Assembly (NCBI GenBank): GCA_021847305.1
Contig: JAJZTZ010000003.1
Location: forward strand, 1-48,225
Length of the DNA: 48,225 bases
From: Pseudomonadota bacterium
Lineage (GTDB): Bacteria > Pseudomonadota > Gammaproteobacteria > Burkholderiales > JAJZQI01
Direction of reading: 5' to 3'
Made by a program: the position numbers and the translations under genes. Below are positions 18,743 through 27,678 of the stretch, one piece after another (the stretch's first letter is position 1; each line of letters begins with the position of its first letter). The notes beneath the pieces were generated by a model. That model saw nothing but the letters and a program-made list of their open reading frames with translations, ran no database searches and was not told where the DNA came from.

Positions 18743-18886
18743 ATGAATATCACCGAATGGTTCCATGCCACTTTGCTCGTTGTCAGCGCCATTGCCTCCG
18801 CCACCGTGCTTACCCTGCTGCTCAACTCTATTGTTGACGCCATGCGGCCGCTCATCCGCCGCTTTAGCGAGACACCCGAGGCGTAA
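18743..18886 (+). CDS. Small single-TM protein (47 aa), unknown function
   Basis: SD AAGGA upstream; MNITEWFHATLLVVSAIASATVLTLLLNSIVDAMRPLIRRFSETPEA; below ORF-track length. Confidence 0.5.
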   Translation: MNITEWFHATLLVVSAIASATVLTLLLNSIVDAMRPLIRRFSETPEA

Positions 18887-18941
18887 TCTCCTGCGCCGGC
18901 CTGCGGCAAAAACACGCGCAGCGGCGCATCAGCATTCCGCA

Positions 18942-19298
18942 TCACAGGACATAATGCGCAAACGAACGCGTTACTTTTCCCTGTGAATTGAACAGAAAAA
19001 CTTCCGCCGCGAGCTGTCCGCTCACACTGGTGTAGTACAGCACCAGGCTGTCTATTCCCACCAGGATGTTGTGCAGTTCGAAATGCAGGTCCGGCAGCAT
19101 CTGCAGTGCCTTGGCCCAATAGGCCCGCACAGCCTGCTTGCCGCTCAGAGTGCCGCTGGGCTCATTGGCAATGCGAACGATTTTCGGCGAAGACATGACA
19201 AAATCGTCAGTGTAGTGCATCAGTACCCGATCCAGATCATGGGCATTCCATGCCCCCACCCATTCAGCCGCAAACGCGGCGGCAAACTGCTGGTCCAT
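18942..19298 (-). CDS. SnoaL/NTF2-like family protein
   Basis: WVGAWNAHDLDRVLMHYTDDFVMSSPKI...YWAKALQMLPDLHFELHNILVG pattern. Confidence 0.8.
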   Translation of the reverse strand: MDQQFAAAFAAEWVGAWNAHDLDRVLMHYTDDFVMSSPKIVRIANEPSGTLSGKQAVRAYWAKALQMLPDLHFELHNILVGIDSLVLYYTSVSGQLAAEVFLFNSQGKVTRSFAHYVL

Positions 19299-19317
19299 CT
19301 TTGTCTCCGGGTTGTTA

Positions 19318-20103
19318 TCAGAAATTGATTTCCGCGCGCATGAAGGTGACGGCCTGCCCCGACAGCAATACCCGTTCCCCCTGTGTGCGACAGATCAGTT
19401 CACCGCCGCGCCGGGAAAGCTGACGCGCCTGCAGCTCGGTCTTGCCCAGCCGCTCGGCCCAGTACGGCGCCATGGCGCAGTGCGCGGAACCGGTCACCGG
19501 GTCCTCGGCGATGCCATAGCGCGGGGCAAAAAAACGGCTGACGAAATCCACCGTGTCTCCCTTGGCCATCACGATCACACCGCGCCGGTCCAGACGGGAT
19601 AACTGGGCAAAATCCGGTGCCAGATTACGCACCGTTGCCTCACTGTCACACAACACCATGTAATCGTCGCCGCCCCATACCCCAAGCGGGGTGATCCCCA
19701 GGCCGGCCAGCAGCACCGCAGGTGCCGCGCAGGCCTGCATGGGCAGAGCGGGAAAATCCATGGTCAGCCGGTCGCTGTCGCGCTCCACCCGCAATACGCC
19801 GCTGCGGCTGGCAAAACGGATGCGGGGCGCGGCAACATGCATTTCTTCAAACAGCACATGCGCAGTCGCCAGCGTGGCGTGACCGCACAAATCCACCTCA
19901 GCCAGCGGGGTGAACCAGCGCAGTTGATAGCCGTCTTCCTGCGGGACGAAAAACGCTGTCTCAGACAGGTTATTCTCCGCCGCGATGGCCTGCATGACAG
20001 CATCGTCAAGCCAATACTCCAGCGGGCACACGGCGGCCGGGTTGCCCCCGAACACCCGGTCGGTAAAGGCATCGACCTGATACTGCATCAGCTTCATCGG
20101 CAA
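19318..20103 (-). CDS. PhzF family isomerase/epimerase
   Basis: YQVDAFTDRVFGGNPAAVCPLEYWLDDAVMQAIAAENNLSETAFFV; DPVTGSAHC; LCGHATLATAHVLF. Confidence 0.93.
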   Translation of the reverse strand: MPMKLMQYQVDAFTDRVFGGNPAAVCPLEYWLDDAVMQAIAAENNLSETAFFVPQEDGYQLRWFTPLAEVDLCGHATLATAHVLFEEMHVAAPRIRFASRSGVLRVERDSDRLTMDFPALPMQACAAPAVLLAGLGITPLGVWGGDDYMVLCDSEATVRNLAPDFAQLSRLDRRGVIVMAKGDTVDFVSRFFAPRYGIAEDPVTGSAHCAMAPYWAERLGKTELQARQLSRRGGELICRTQGERVLLSGQAVTFMRAEINF

Positions 20104-20113
20104 GCCACTCCGC

Positions 20114-20548
20114 TCAGGTCATCAGGGGATACATCCACACGAAAATCACCTGGCCCTGCGACTCCGCCAGCTGCGCCAGTTCACCCAGTTCCAGCACCAG
20201 CTCTTCCACCTCTTCCGTCTCCCAGCCTTCGTACTCGAAGGTGTCGGTAGCAGCCAGCTCCATCCCGGTCCGCTCCAGCCCTTCCTCGTCAAGCGCCGCC
20301 AGGCGCTCCAGCAATTCATCGGCAAAGCGCAGCACCAGCCCGCCGTCGCTGTTGACGTAAACCGGCTCGTAGTAAGTGGTCGCGAGGTCGAAATCATCGC
20401 CCACCAGCAGGCAATGCAGCATCACCACCTTGGCGATATCAATGCCGCGCCGTTCGATACCACTCCACTCGTCAATCGGATGCAGCGACTCGCCCACCGC
20501 TTCCAGTTCATCTTCTTCCGCCGCCACAAAATTCGTCAGTAAAGCCAA
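20114..20548 (-). CDS. Acidic hypothetical protein (possibly DUF1877/YfbM-like)
   Basis: 144-aa Asp/Glu-rich ORF with IDEWSGIERRGIDIAKVVMLHCLLVGDDFD; codon usage consistent with coding; divergent from phhB. Confidence 0.6.
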   Translation of the reverse strand: MALLTNFVAAEEDELEAVGESLHPIDEWSGIERRGIDIAKVVMLHCLLVGDDFDLATTYYEPVYVNSDGGLVLRFADELLERLAALDEEGLERTGMELAATDTFEYEGWETEEVEELVLELGELAQLAESQGQVIFVWMYPLMT

Positions 20549-20674
20549 AATAACCCTCTTGTTTTCATCACATTCCTATATCGACTTTACTGGCTATTGC
20601 GTCGCGGTTCAACACAAAACCGAGCGTGAATGCCGGCACCGAGGTAACATTAAATGGCATAAGGAAAGACCGGC

Positions 20675-21013
20675 ATGACCACACACTGCGATCTGACGAC
20701 AAAAAATTGCAAACCCTGCGAAGGCGGCGTGCCGCCCCTGGAACAAAGCGAAATTGCCCGCCTGCTGCAAGCGCTCAACGGCTGGGAACAACACGGCAGT
20801 ACAATCGCCAAGACCTTCACTTTCAAGAACTATTACCACACCATGGCGTTCGTCAATGCGACCGCCTGGATTTCCCATCGCGAAGATCATCACCCCGATC
20901 TGGAGGTTGGCTACAACACCTGCCGCGTGTGCTATACCACCCATGCCATCAACGGCTTATCGGAAAATGACTTTATCTGCGCCGCGAAAATCGATGCCCT
21001 GTTGGCTCTGTAA
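20675..21013 (+). CDS. phhB: 4a-hydroxytetrahydrobiopterin dehydratase (pterin carbinolamine dehydratase)
   Basis: CKPCEGGVPPL; FVNATAWISHREDHHPDLEVGYNTCRVCYTTHAINGLSENDFICAAKID. Confidence 0.92.
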   Translation: MTTHCDLTTKNCKPCEGGVPPLEQSEIARLLQALNGWEQHGSTIAKTFTFKNYYHTMAFVNATAWISHREDHHPDLEVGYNTCRVCYTTHAINGLSENDFICAAKIDALLAL

Positions 21014-21034
21014 ATTCCTGCCCGGCCCATCCCC

Positions 21035-21553
21035 ATGCTGATCCGCCACCTGCAGCCCACCGACCAGCCGGCTTATGCCGCGCTGTGGCATGACATGCTC
21101 TCCGACCAGGGCGATTATTTTCGCATCGCCCTGGCAGATGAGCCGGAACCGCGCATTCCTACCGGCTACTCCGCCGGCAGCTTTACGCTTGGTGCATTTG
21201 ACCCTTGTGGCGAGCTGCTTGGCAGCGTCAGCCTGGATCGCAACAGGCAGACAAAATTGCGCCACAAGGCGCTGTTGTTCCGCATGGGCGTACGTCGCTC
21301 AGCGGCAGGACAGGGCGTGGGCAGAGCTCTTCTGCAACAAGCGCTGGCATCCGCCGCGCAAGAGTCCGGCCTGCATCACATCATGCTCACGGTACTGGCG
21401 AACAATTCGCGGGCCATCCGACTCTACACCTCGGCAGGTTTCCGCTTAAGCGGCAGCGAACCCTATTCCGTCAACATCAACGGCAACCTCATCGAAGAAT
21501 TGCACATGACTTGCCACCTTCCCTTGACGCCTGGCAACCAAAGCGGTTTTTAA
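21035..21553 (+). CDS. GNAT family N-acetyltransferase
   Basis: MGVRRSAAGQGVGRALLQQALASA acetyl-CoA motif; NNSRAIRLYTSAGFRLSG. Confidence 0.85.
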   Translation: MLIRHLQPTDQPAYAALWHDMLSDQGDYFRIALADEPEPRIPTGYSAGSFTLGAFDPCGELLGSVSLDRNRQTKLRHKALLFRMGVRRSAAGQGVGRALLQQALASAAQESGLHHIMLTVLANNSRAIRLYTSAGFRLSGSEPYSVNINGNLIEELHMTCHLPLTPGNQSGF

Positions 21554-21566
21554 CACTCCAACACGC

Positions 21567-22100
21567 ATGAAAGTGCTTGCGCTATCCGGCAGCTTGCGCG
21601 CCGCCTCCAACAACACCGCTCTGCTACGGGCCGCCGCACGCCTTGCGCCACCGGGCATGCGGATTGAGCTGTTCGGCGAACTGGGCCAGTTTCCCTTATT
21701 CAACCCGGATTACGGCGACATTTTCCCTCCACCTGTCAGGCGCCTGTATGAATGCCTGACCACAGCGGATGCCGTGCTCATCGCCAGCCCGGAATACGCG
21801 CATGGCGTCACCGGCACGATCAAAAATGCACTGGACTGGATGGTCGGCTGCGAAGTGTTTGTCAATAAACCCGTCGCCCTGCTTAATGCCTCACCGCGCG
21901 CCATCCACGCCCACGCCGCGCTGCGCGAAACGCTTTCGGTCATGTCCGCCCACTTGATCGAGGCCGCTTCCATCACCCTGCCCCTGCTCGGTTCCGGCCT
22001 GAACGAGGACGGCATCGTGACCCACCCGGCAATTTCTGCCGCGTTGAGTAACGCGCTCAGCGTGCTCGCAACCACGGCCAGCATCTCCCCCTCTACCTGA
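21567..22100 (+). CDS. NAD(P)H-dependent FMN reductase family protein
   Basis: LALSGSLRAASNNTALLRAA; ADAVLIASPEYAHGVTGTIKNALDW. Confidence 0.9.
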   Translation: MKVLALSGSLRAASNNTALLRAAARLAPPGMRIELFGELGQFPLFNPDYGDIFPPPVRRLYECLTTADAVLIASPEYAHGVTGTIKNALDWMVGCEVFVNKPVALLNASPRAIHAHAALRETLSVMSAHLIEAASITLPLLGSGLNEDGIVTHPAISAALSNALSVLATTASISPST

Positions 22101-22166
22101 GCGCGAGCCATTTCGCTAAAATCCGGCTCAGTTGAACCGTTTTTGTCATCCTCTGCCAAACACGCC

Positions 22167-22493
22167 ATGAGTCAGGTTTGCCTTGCTTGCGGTGCCTGCT
22201 GCGCCACCTTCCGCGTCTCTTTTTACTGGGCGGAGACCGATGCCCATCCCAACGGCACGGTGCCGGATCATCTGACCGTTCCTGTCGGCCCCCATCACGT
22301 ATGTATGAAAGGTACGGAGAAACAGCCGCCACGCTGTACTGCCCTGACGGGCGAAATCGGCAAACATGCCGCCTGCGCGCTCTACCCTCTGCGCCCCAGC
22401 ACCTGTCGGGAGTTCACAGCCGGCGATGAGCGCTGCGCCGCCGCACGGCAGAAGCATGGCTTACCTCCTCTCGCGCGGCAAAACCCGCCTTGA
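22167..22493 (+). CDS. YkgJ family cysteine cluster protein
   Basis: CLACGACCATFRVSFYW; CTALTGEIGKHAACALYPLRPSTCREF. Confidence 0.85.
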   Translation: MSQVCLACGACCATFRVSFYWAETDAHPNGTVPDHLTVPVGPHHVCMKGTEKQPPRCTALTGEIGKHAACALYPLRPSTCREFTAGDERCAAARQKHGLPPLARQNPP

Positions 22494-22622
22494 AATCACC
22501 CGGCATCCCCGAGCCGTTCCGTCAACAATTTCCGCTGGCAACGGAGTTGTTACGGTAAAATGGACAGCTGATGGCGGCCGCATCTGTACCCGTCGGCTTC
22601 CCCTACCCTCTTAGCGTAAGCA

Positions 22623-23120
22623 ATGATGAGTGATACAAAAGGCATAAGATTGTGCCAGCCATGCACGGCATGCTGCGACGGCTGGGTTCAGATGGTGATC
22701 AACGGCACACCGGTCTACCCAGGCCACCCTTGCCCGCACAGCACTGGTAAGGGCTGTAACGACTATCACAACCGCCCGATTGACCCTTGCGGCAACTTTA
22801 ATTGCGGCTGGGTATTACCCAATAGCCCCCTGCCTGATTGGATGAAGCCGAACGAAGGCAAAGTGATCGTGATTTTCAGCAAATTACACTGGCGTGGTCT
22901 GCCGGTTGATCTGGCTGTTCCGGTGGGTAAACAGATCCCGTCACGCTCGCTGCAATGGCTGAAGGAATTTTCCGCCAAGCACGCCCGCCCGCTGATTTAC
23001 ACCGAACAGAACGTGGAACACGGCGTTTTTCAGAAGCAGCAGCAGGCATTTGCCTATGGTCCGCCCGCCTTTCAGCAAGAAATGCAGCAGAAACAGCAGG
23101 AAGGGAAAAAGCTGTGGTAG
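22623..23120 (+). CDS. Cysteine-cluster protein of unknown function (165 aa)
   Basis: LCQPCTACCDGW, HPCPHSTGKGCNDYHNRPIDPCGNFNCGW; intact ORF. Confidence 0.75.
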   Translation: MMSDTKGIRLCQPCTACCDGWVQMVINGTPVYPGHPCPHSTGKGCNDYHNRPIDPCGNFNCGWVLPNSPLPDWMKPNEGKVIVIFSKLHWRGLPVDLAVPVGKQIPSRSLQWLKEFSAKHARPLIYTEQNVEHGVFQKQQQAFAYGPPAFQQEMQQKQQEGKKLW

Positions 23121-23158
23121 GCAGGAATACACTGTTCTGACTTTGACCACCCTGAACC

Positions 23159-23584
23159 ATGTCCATCCACTGCAAAATCAACCACCCCGTCAGCACCGAG
23201 TCGTTCGTCGATCTGTTGCATGCATCAGGTCTGGCAGCGCGCCGACCGGTGCATGACCGGGACTGCATGGAAGGCATGGTGAAAAACGCCAATCTGACCG
23301 TGACGGCATGGGATGGGGACAGACTGGTGGGAGTGGCACGGTCGCTGACCGACTTCCATTATGCCTGCTATCTATCCGACCTGGCCGTGCATGCCGATTA
23401 TCAGCAACAGGGCATTGGCAAACTGTTGCTGCGCACAACCCGGCAGCAACTGGGCCAGAAATGTAAACTGATCCTGATCGCCGCCCCGGCCGCCAACGAT
23501 TATTACGAACACCTGGGTTTTGCCAGCAATCCGCGGTGCTGGGTGCTGGACAGCGACAGTCCGCTCAAGGAAACGCTGATTTAA
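23159..23584 (+). CDS. GNAT family N-acetyltransferase; stop codon lies inside repeat copy 3
   Basis: LAVHADYQQQGIGKLLLRTTRQQL; ANDYYEHLGFASNPRCWVLDSDSPLKETLI*; last codons GAA ACG CTG ATT TAA are the repeat terminus. Confidence 0.85.
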   Translation: MSIHCKINHPVSTESFVDLLHASGLAARRPVHDRDCMEGMVKNANLTVTAWDGDRLVGVARSLTDFHYACYLSDLAVHADYQQQGIGKLLLRTTRQQLGQKCKLILIAAPAANDYYEHLGFASNPRCWVLDSDSPLKETLI

Positions 23585-23720
23585 TCGCGTTTCCGTGCCG
23601 GGCAGGGTTTTCGTCCGGCCGCTCAATGACGCAAGTCATTGAAGGCGTGAGGTTGTGCGGACAGGTGCCGCGCAACCGACCCGCTGATTTATTCCATAAA
23701 TGGAATAAATCAGCGCTTCC
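23569..23720 (+). repeat. Structured MITE-like element, copy 3 (152 bp core)
   Basis: GGAAACGCTGATTTAATC...GGAATAAATCAGCGCTTCC; same length and near-identical to copy 1 in the opposite orientation. Confidence 0.85.
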
Positions 23721-24623
23721 TTACGGACTGACCGCCATGGATGGCTCCCAGATAAGGGTTGTGTTGCGTCCAGCCCTTTTGGCAGCGTACATGGCCTGAT
23801 CGGCCTCCTCAATGCTGCGCTCGACTGATATATCGGCTGCCAGCTGCGCCACGCCGAATGACATGGCGATATGCAATTCAACGCCATTGCCGGCATCGAT
23901 CGGCAGCGCCGCCAGACCGATACGCAAGCGTTCGACCACTTCATAGGCTGTCTTGACGTCGGTATTCTGCATACACAGCAGGAATTCCTCTCCGCCATAA
24001 CGAAACAGTTTGTCGTAGGGGCGGATATGCTCCAGCATGAAACGCGCTACGGCTGACAGCACTTTGTCACCGCTTGCATGCCCGTAAGTATCGTTGACCG
24101 TCTTGAAGCAATCGATGTCCATCATCGACACGCAACTGGGCTGGACGTTGCGCCTGACCAGTTCATGCTGCTCGCGCAAGCGGGTCAGCATGCCGATGCG
24201 GCTATATGCGCCGGTCAGTCCATCCAGGTTGTAGAGCTCGCTTTCCAGTTCGCGCTTGATTGTTGCCATTTCCAGGCGCATGCGTCCAAGCGCGGCAGCA
24301 AAGGCGTCGTACTCTTCAGCGGGCACAGGGTGGCAGGCTTCCGTCTTCACCAACAGATCGGCCGCCAGGCGGTGCATGGATTTGTGATCTTCTTCCATGG
24401 CGATGAAACCAGGATGCTGGCGCAGCTTGTCCGGCACGGTGCTGTAGTACCACTGCCCCAGGCGACACAAGCGGTGTGCGTCTTCTGCCACATCGTTCTT
24501 GCTGTACGGCAAATGGCAAACCATGGTGCGCGTAATGGCGTCAAACCATTCGGTGTGACTGGCAATCGCCAGGTCCAGCTGCTTGATGATTTCCAGCATT
24601 TCGCTCTGTCGAGCATTATCCAC
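23721..24623 (-). CDS. Diguanylate cyclase with N-terminal CZB-like zinc-sensing domain (DgcZ/YdeH-like)
   Basis: SHTEWFDAI, RLCRLGQWYY, EDHKSMHRLA (CZB metal ligand pattern) followed by RYGGEEFLLCMQ with RPYD I-site. GTG at 24623 preceded by AGGAG is the likelier start; the tracked ATG is 24641. Confidence 0.85.
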   Translation of the reverse strand: MDNARQSEMLEIIKQLDLAIASHTEWFDAITRTMVCHLPYSKNDVAEDAHRLCRLGQWYYSTVPDKLRQHPGFIAMEEDHKSMHRLAADLLVKTEACHPVPAEEYDAFAAALGRMRLEMATIKRELESELYNLDGLTGAYSRIGMLTRLREQHELVRRNVQPSCVSMMDIDCFKTVNDTYGHASGDKVLSAVARFMLEHIRPYDKLFRYGGEEFLLCMQNTDVKTAYEVVERLRIGLAALPIDAGNGVELHIAMSFGVAQLAADISVERSIEEADQAMYAAKRAGRNTTLIWEPSMAVSP

Positions 24624-24786
24624 GCGCCGTCTCCTGTTCATTTATTATTAGGGCGTGTTAACACGCCTTAACCCGTTGTAGTACAGATAACAGGTTTGCA
24701 CTACATAATTATGGCGCTGCCCTAGCGTGAGCGGCGCCTTGCACAGGAAACTGGCCGTGGCGACAGCCAGAAAGGAATCGGAGCGG

Positions 24787-25593
24787 TCAGCGCTCCGTGG
24801 AACGGCGGTTGATATCCTGCCTGAGGCTGTCCATTTCTTCGCGCAAGGTTTGAATTTCGGTACGCAGCGCGCGGATATCCTGGTGCATTTCCTGCCGCAG
24901 CCGGGTCTCATCCTTGCCGATGAAAAAGGCCGTGATACTGGCAGTCACCAGCGACAGCATGGCAAAACCGATAACCACGACGATAACCGCGAAAAAACGC
25001 GATGCCTCGGTAGTCGGAACCACATCGCCGTAACCGACCGTGGCGCCGCTTTCAAAAGCCAGCCACAGCCCCTCGGCATAGCTGTGCACGGATGGCTCCA
25101 GCCAGTAGAAACCGGCCCCGGCAAGCGCCATAAGGGCAATACCGAGTACCAGCAGAAAAGGCGTGGTGCGCGGAGTGATGGTGCTGAGCGAGCCGAGCAC
25201 CCGGGTAAACAGCAGCGCAATGGTCGCTATGCGCAGCAAACGGGCCAACGCCAGCAATTGCGCGTCTTCCACCCCCAGCAGACTGATGACTGATGCCAGG
25301 ATAATGAGCAGATTGAGCCAATTGCCGATCAGGTAATGCCATTTATCGCGGCACAACCAGGTCATCAGAACAGTTTCCAGGGTGAAACCCACCACGACAA
25401 TCCAGTCGAGGTAAGCGCCAATGCGCCGCAACAGCGGGTGATCGCTCACAGCATGCAGATAAAAAGCCGGAATGACCAGAATGGCCAGGGACAGCATCAC
25501 CCAGTGCAGGCGGCGCTGCCACTGGTGCGCTGCGTGGGTTTCATTCTGGGATACCCCGGCCATGCCCAGCAGAGGAAGCAGGTGCGCCATCAT
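24787..25593 (-). CDS. Voltage-gated-like potassium channel / ion transporter
   Basis: Six-TM layout, selectivity filter ATVGYGDVVP, C-terminal coiled coil. Confidence 0.9.
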   Translation of the reverse strand: MMAHLLPLLGMAGVSQNETHAAHQWQRRLHWVMLSLAILVIPAFYLHAVSDHPLLRRIGAYLDWIVVVGFTLETVLMTWLCRDKWHYLIGNWLNLLIILASVISLLGVEDAQLLALARLLRIATIALLFTRVLGSLSTITPRTTPFLLVLGIALMALAGAGFYWLEPSVHSYAEGLWLAFESGATVGYGDVVPTTEASRFFAVIVVVIGFAMLSLVTASITAFFIGKDETRLRQEMHQDIRALRTEIQTLREEMDSLRQDINRRSTER

Positions 25594-25606
25594 GGTCGTG
25601 GCCGCC

Positions 25607-26950
25607 TCAGTTGCCTGCCACCGTCATGCGTTCCACCAGAATCGATCCGCACTGTTTGGAGCCGCGCACCAGCACATCGGTGCCGATCGCGACAATATTG
25701 CGGAACATGTCCTTGAGATTGCCGGCAATGGTGATTTCTTCCACCGGGTACTGGATGATGCCGTTCTCCACCCAGAATCCGGCCGCGCCGCGCGAATAAT
25801 CACCGGTGACGGCATTGACGCCGTGACCAAGCAATTCCGTCACCAGCAGGCCGCGGTCCATTTTTTTCAGCAAGGCGGCAAAATCCTCACCGGTGGAGTC
25901 CAGCACCAGATTGTGGTTACCGCCGGCATTGCCGGTAGAACGCATGCCCAGCTTGCGCGCAGAATAGGTGGAAAGAAAATAGCCCTGCACCACACCATTT
26001 CTGACGATGTCGCGATCACGCGTGGCCACGCCATCGTTATCGAACATGCAGCTGGACAAGCCTTTTTTCAGATGCGGCCGTTCGTGCAGATTAATCAATG
26101 GAGAAAACACTTCCTTGCCCAGGCTGTCAGGCAGGAAAGTGGATTTGCGATACAGACTGCCGCCGCTGACCGCGGAAACAAAATGCGAAATCAGGCCGGA
26201 AGCAATCGCCGCCTCAAACAGCACCGGCACCTCCATGGTATCGAGTTTACGCGCATCCAGTCGGCGCACCGTACGCTCGCCAGCCAGCTTGCCCACCTTT
26301 GTTTCGCTGTCCAGATCACGCCAGTCGCGCGCGGTGGTGTACCAGTAATCGCGTTGCATGCCGTTGTCCGACTCGGCGATAACGGCGCAGGAAATCCCGT
26401 GGCGCGATACCGGGTAGCCGGCCATGAAGCCCAGGCTGTTGGCGTAGATAAAATGCGACTCGTTGGTGTTGACGCTGGCGCCTTCGGAATTGTTGATGCG
26501 TTCATCCACGTCCAGGGCGGCGCTTTCGCATGCCTGCGCCAGTTCGATGGCGCGGTCCACGCTCAGATCCCACGGGGTGTACAGCTCGAGGTCGGGGAAA
26601 TCCCGTGCCAGCAGATCTTCGTCGGCCAGGCCGGAATAATCATCGCTGGCAGTATAGCTGGCAATCGACAGCGCTGCCTTGACGGTATCGCGCACTGCCT
26701 GCGGCGTCATATCCGATGTGCTGGCATGGCCGCGTTTCTTGCCGACATAGACGGTCACGCCAATACCCTTGTCGCGGTTGTATTCGATGGTTTCCACTTC
26801 GCCTTCGCGCACCGTCACGCTCTGCCCGAACCCTTCCGACACCTCCGCCTCGCAAGCGGTTGCACCCTGCGTTTTGGCCTGTGCCAAGATATCGGCAGCC
26901 AGTTCGCGCAGCTGATCGGGTGAATAATTGAAGCGTTCTGTTGATTTCAT
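25607..26950 (-). CDS. pmbA: Metalloprotease PmbA/TldE
   Basis: KSTERFNYSPDQLRELAADILAQAK; AAGFWVENGIIQYPVEEITIAGNLKDMFRNIVAIG; adjacent divergent darP. Confidence 0.94.
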   Translation of the reverse strand: MKSTERFNYSPDQLRELAADILAQAKTQGATACEAEVSEGFGQSVTVREGEVETIEYNRDKGIGVTVYVGKKRGHASTSDMTPQAVRDTVKAALSIASYTASDDYSGLADEDLLARDFPDLELYTPWDLSVDRAIELAQACESAALDVDERINNSEGASVNTNESHFIYANSLGFMAGYPVSRHGISCAVIAESDNGMQRDYWYTTARDWRDLDSETKVGKLAGERTVRRLDARKLDTMEVPVLFEAAIASGLISHFVSAVSGGSLYRKSTFLPDSLGKEVFSPLINLHERPHLKKGLSSCMFDNDGVATRDRDIVRNGVVQGYFLSTYSARKLGMRSTGNAGGNHNLVLDSTGEDFAALLKKMDRGLLVTELLGHGVNAVTGDYSRGAAGFWVENGIIQYPVEEITIAGNLKDMFRNIVAIGTDVLVRGSKQCGSILVERMTVAGN

Positions 26951-27012
26951 GGTTGTCCCGGCTACTCGATCGCGGCAAAATTGCAATGATAACAATTTTG
27001 CGAGTATTGGCG

Positions 27013-27678
27013 ATGCCGGAACACAAATCTATCCATAAACCCCATCATGACGAAGATGATGAAGTGGAAATCATCTACACCTATGAGCACGACGGGGTGA
27101 CCGAGCATCACGTCGAGCACGAGGAAGAGGAAGAGCCTCGCTACAGCGGCCCGAGCAAAAGCCAGCTCAAGCGTGAAATGCTGGCCCTGCAGGACCTCGG
27201 CGCGCAGCTGGTCAAGCTGAACAAGGAGCGTCTGGCTCAGATCGACATTCCCGACGACTTGCGCAATGCCGTCAAGGAAGCGCAGAAAATCCGCAGCCAC
27301 GGCGCACTGCGCCGGCAGATGCAGTATATCGGCAAACTCATGCGTGAAGTCGACCCGGCGCCGATCCAGGCCAAGCTGGATGCCTGGGAAGGCAAATCCA
27401 ACGAAGAAAATGCCCGCTTCCATGCGATGGAACGCTGGCGCGACCGGCTGATCGGCGACGACCAGGCCTTCGGCCAGTTCATGGACGAACATCCGCACAG
27501 CGACACCCAGCAGCTGCGCGCCCTGATCCGCAATGCGCGCAAGGAACAGCTGAATAATCAGCCGCCGAAAAGCAGCCGTGCGCTGTTCCGTCTGATCCGC
27601 GAGATCATGGAAAGCGGCAACCAGGAACCGGACGACGCCACCAACAACGCCGACGACATGGACGAAGCGGAAGACTGA
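27013..27678 (+). CDS. darP: Ribosome-associated protein YjgA/DarP (DUF615)
   Basis: PSKSQLKREMLALQDLGAQLVKLNKERLAQIDIPDDLRNAVKEAQKI; ERWRDRLIGDDQAFGQFMDEHP; divergent from pmbA. Confidence 0.92.
   Translation: MPEHKSIHKPHHDEDDEVEIIYTYEHDGVTEHHVEHEEEEEPRYSGPSKSQLKREMLALQDLGAQLVKLNKERLAQIDIPDDLRNAVKEAQKIRSHGALRRQMQYIGKLMREVDPAPIQAKLDAWEGKSNEENARFHAMERWRDRLIGDDQAFGQFMDEHPHSDTQQLRALIRNARKEQLNNQPPKSSRALFRLIREIMESGNQEPDDATNNADDMDEAED

Noticed and set aside
25472-26923. 483-aa + strand ORF antisense to pmbA
   Set aside because: pmbA is recognisable along its length; antisense ORF lacks motifs.
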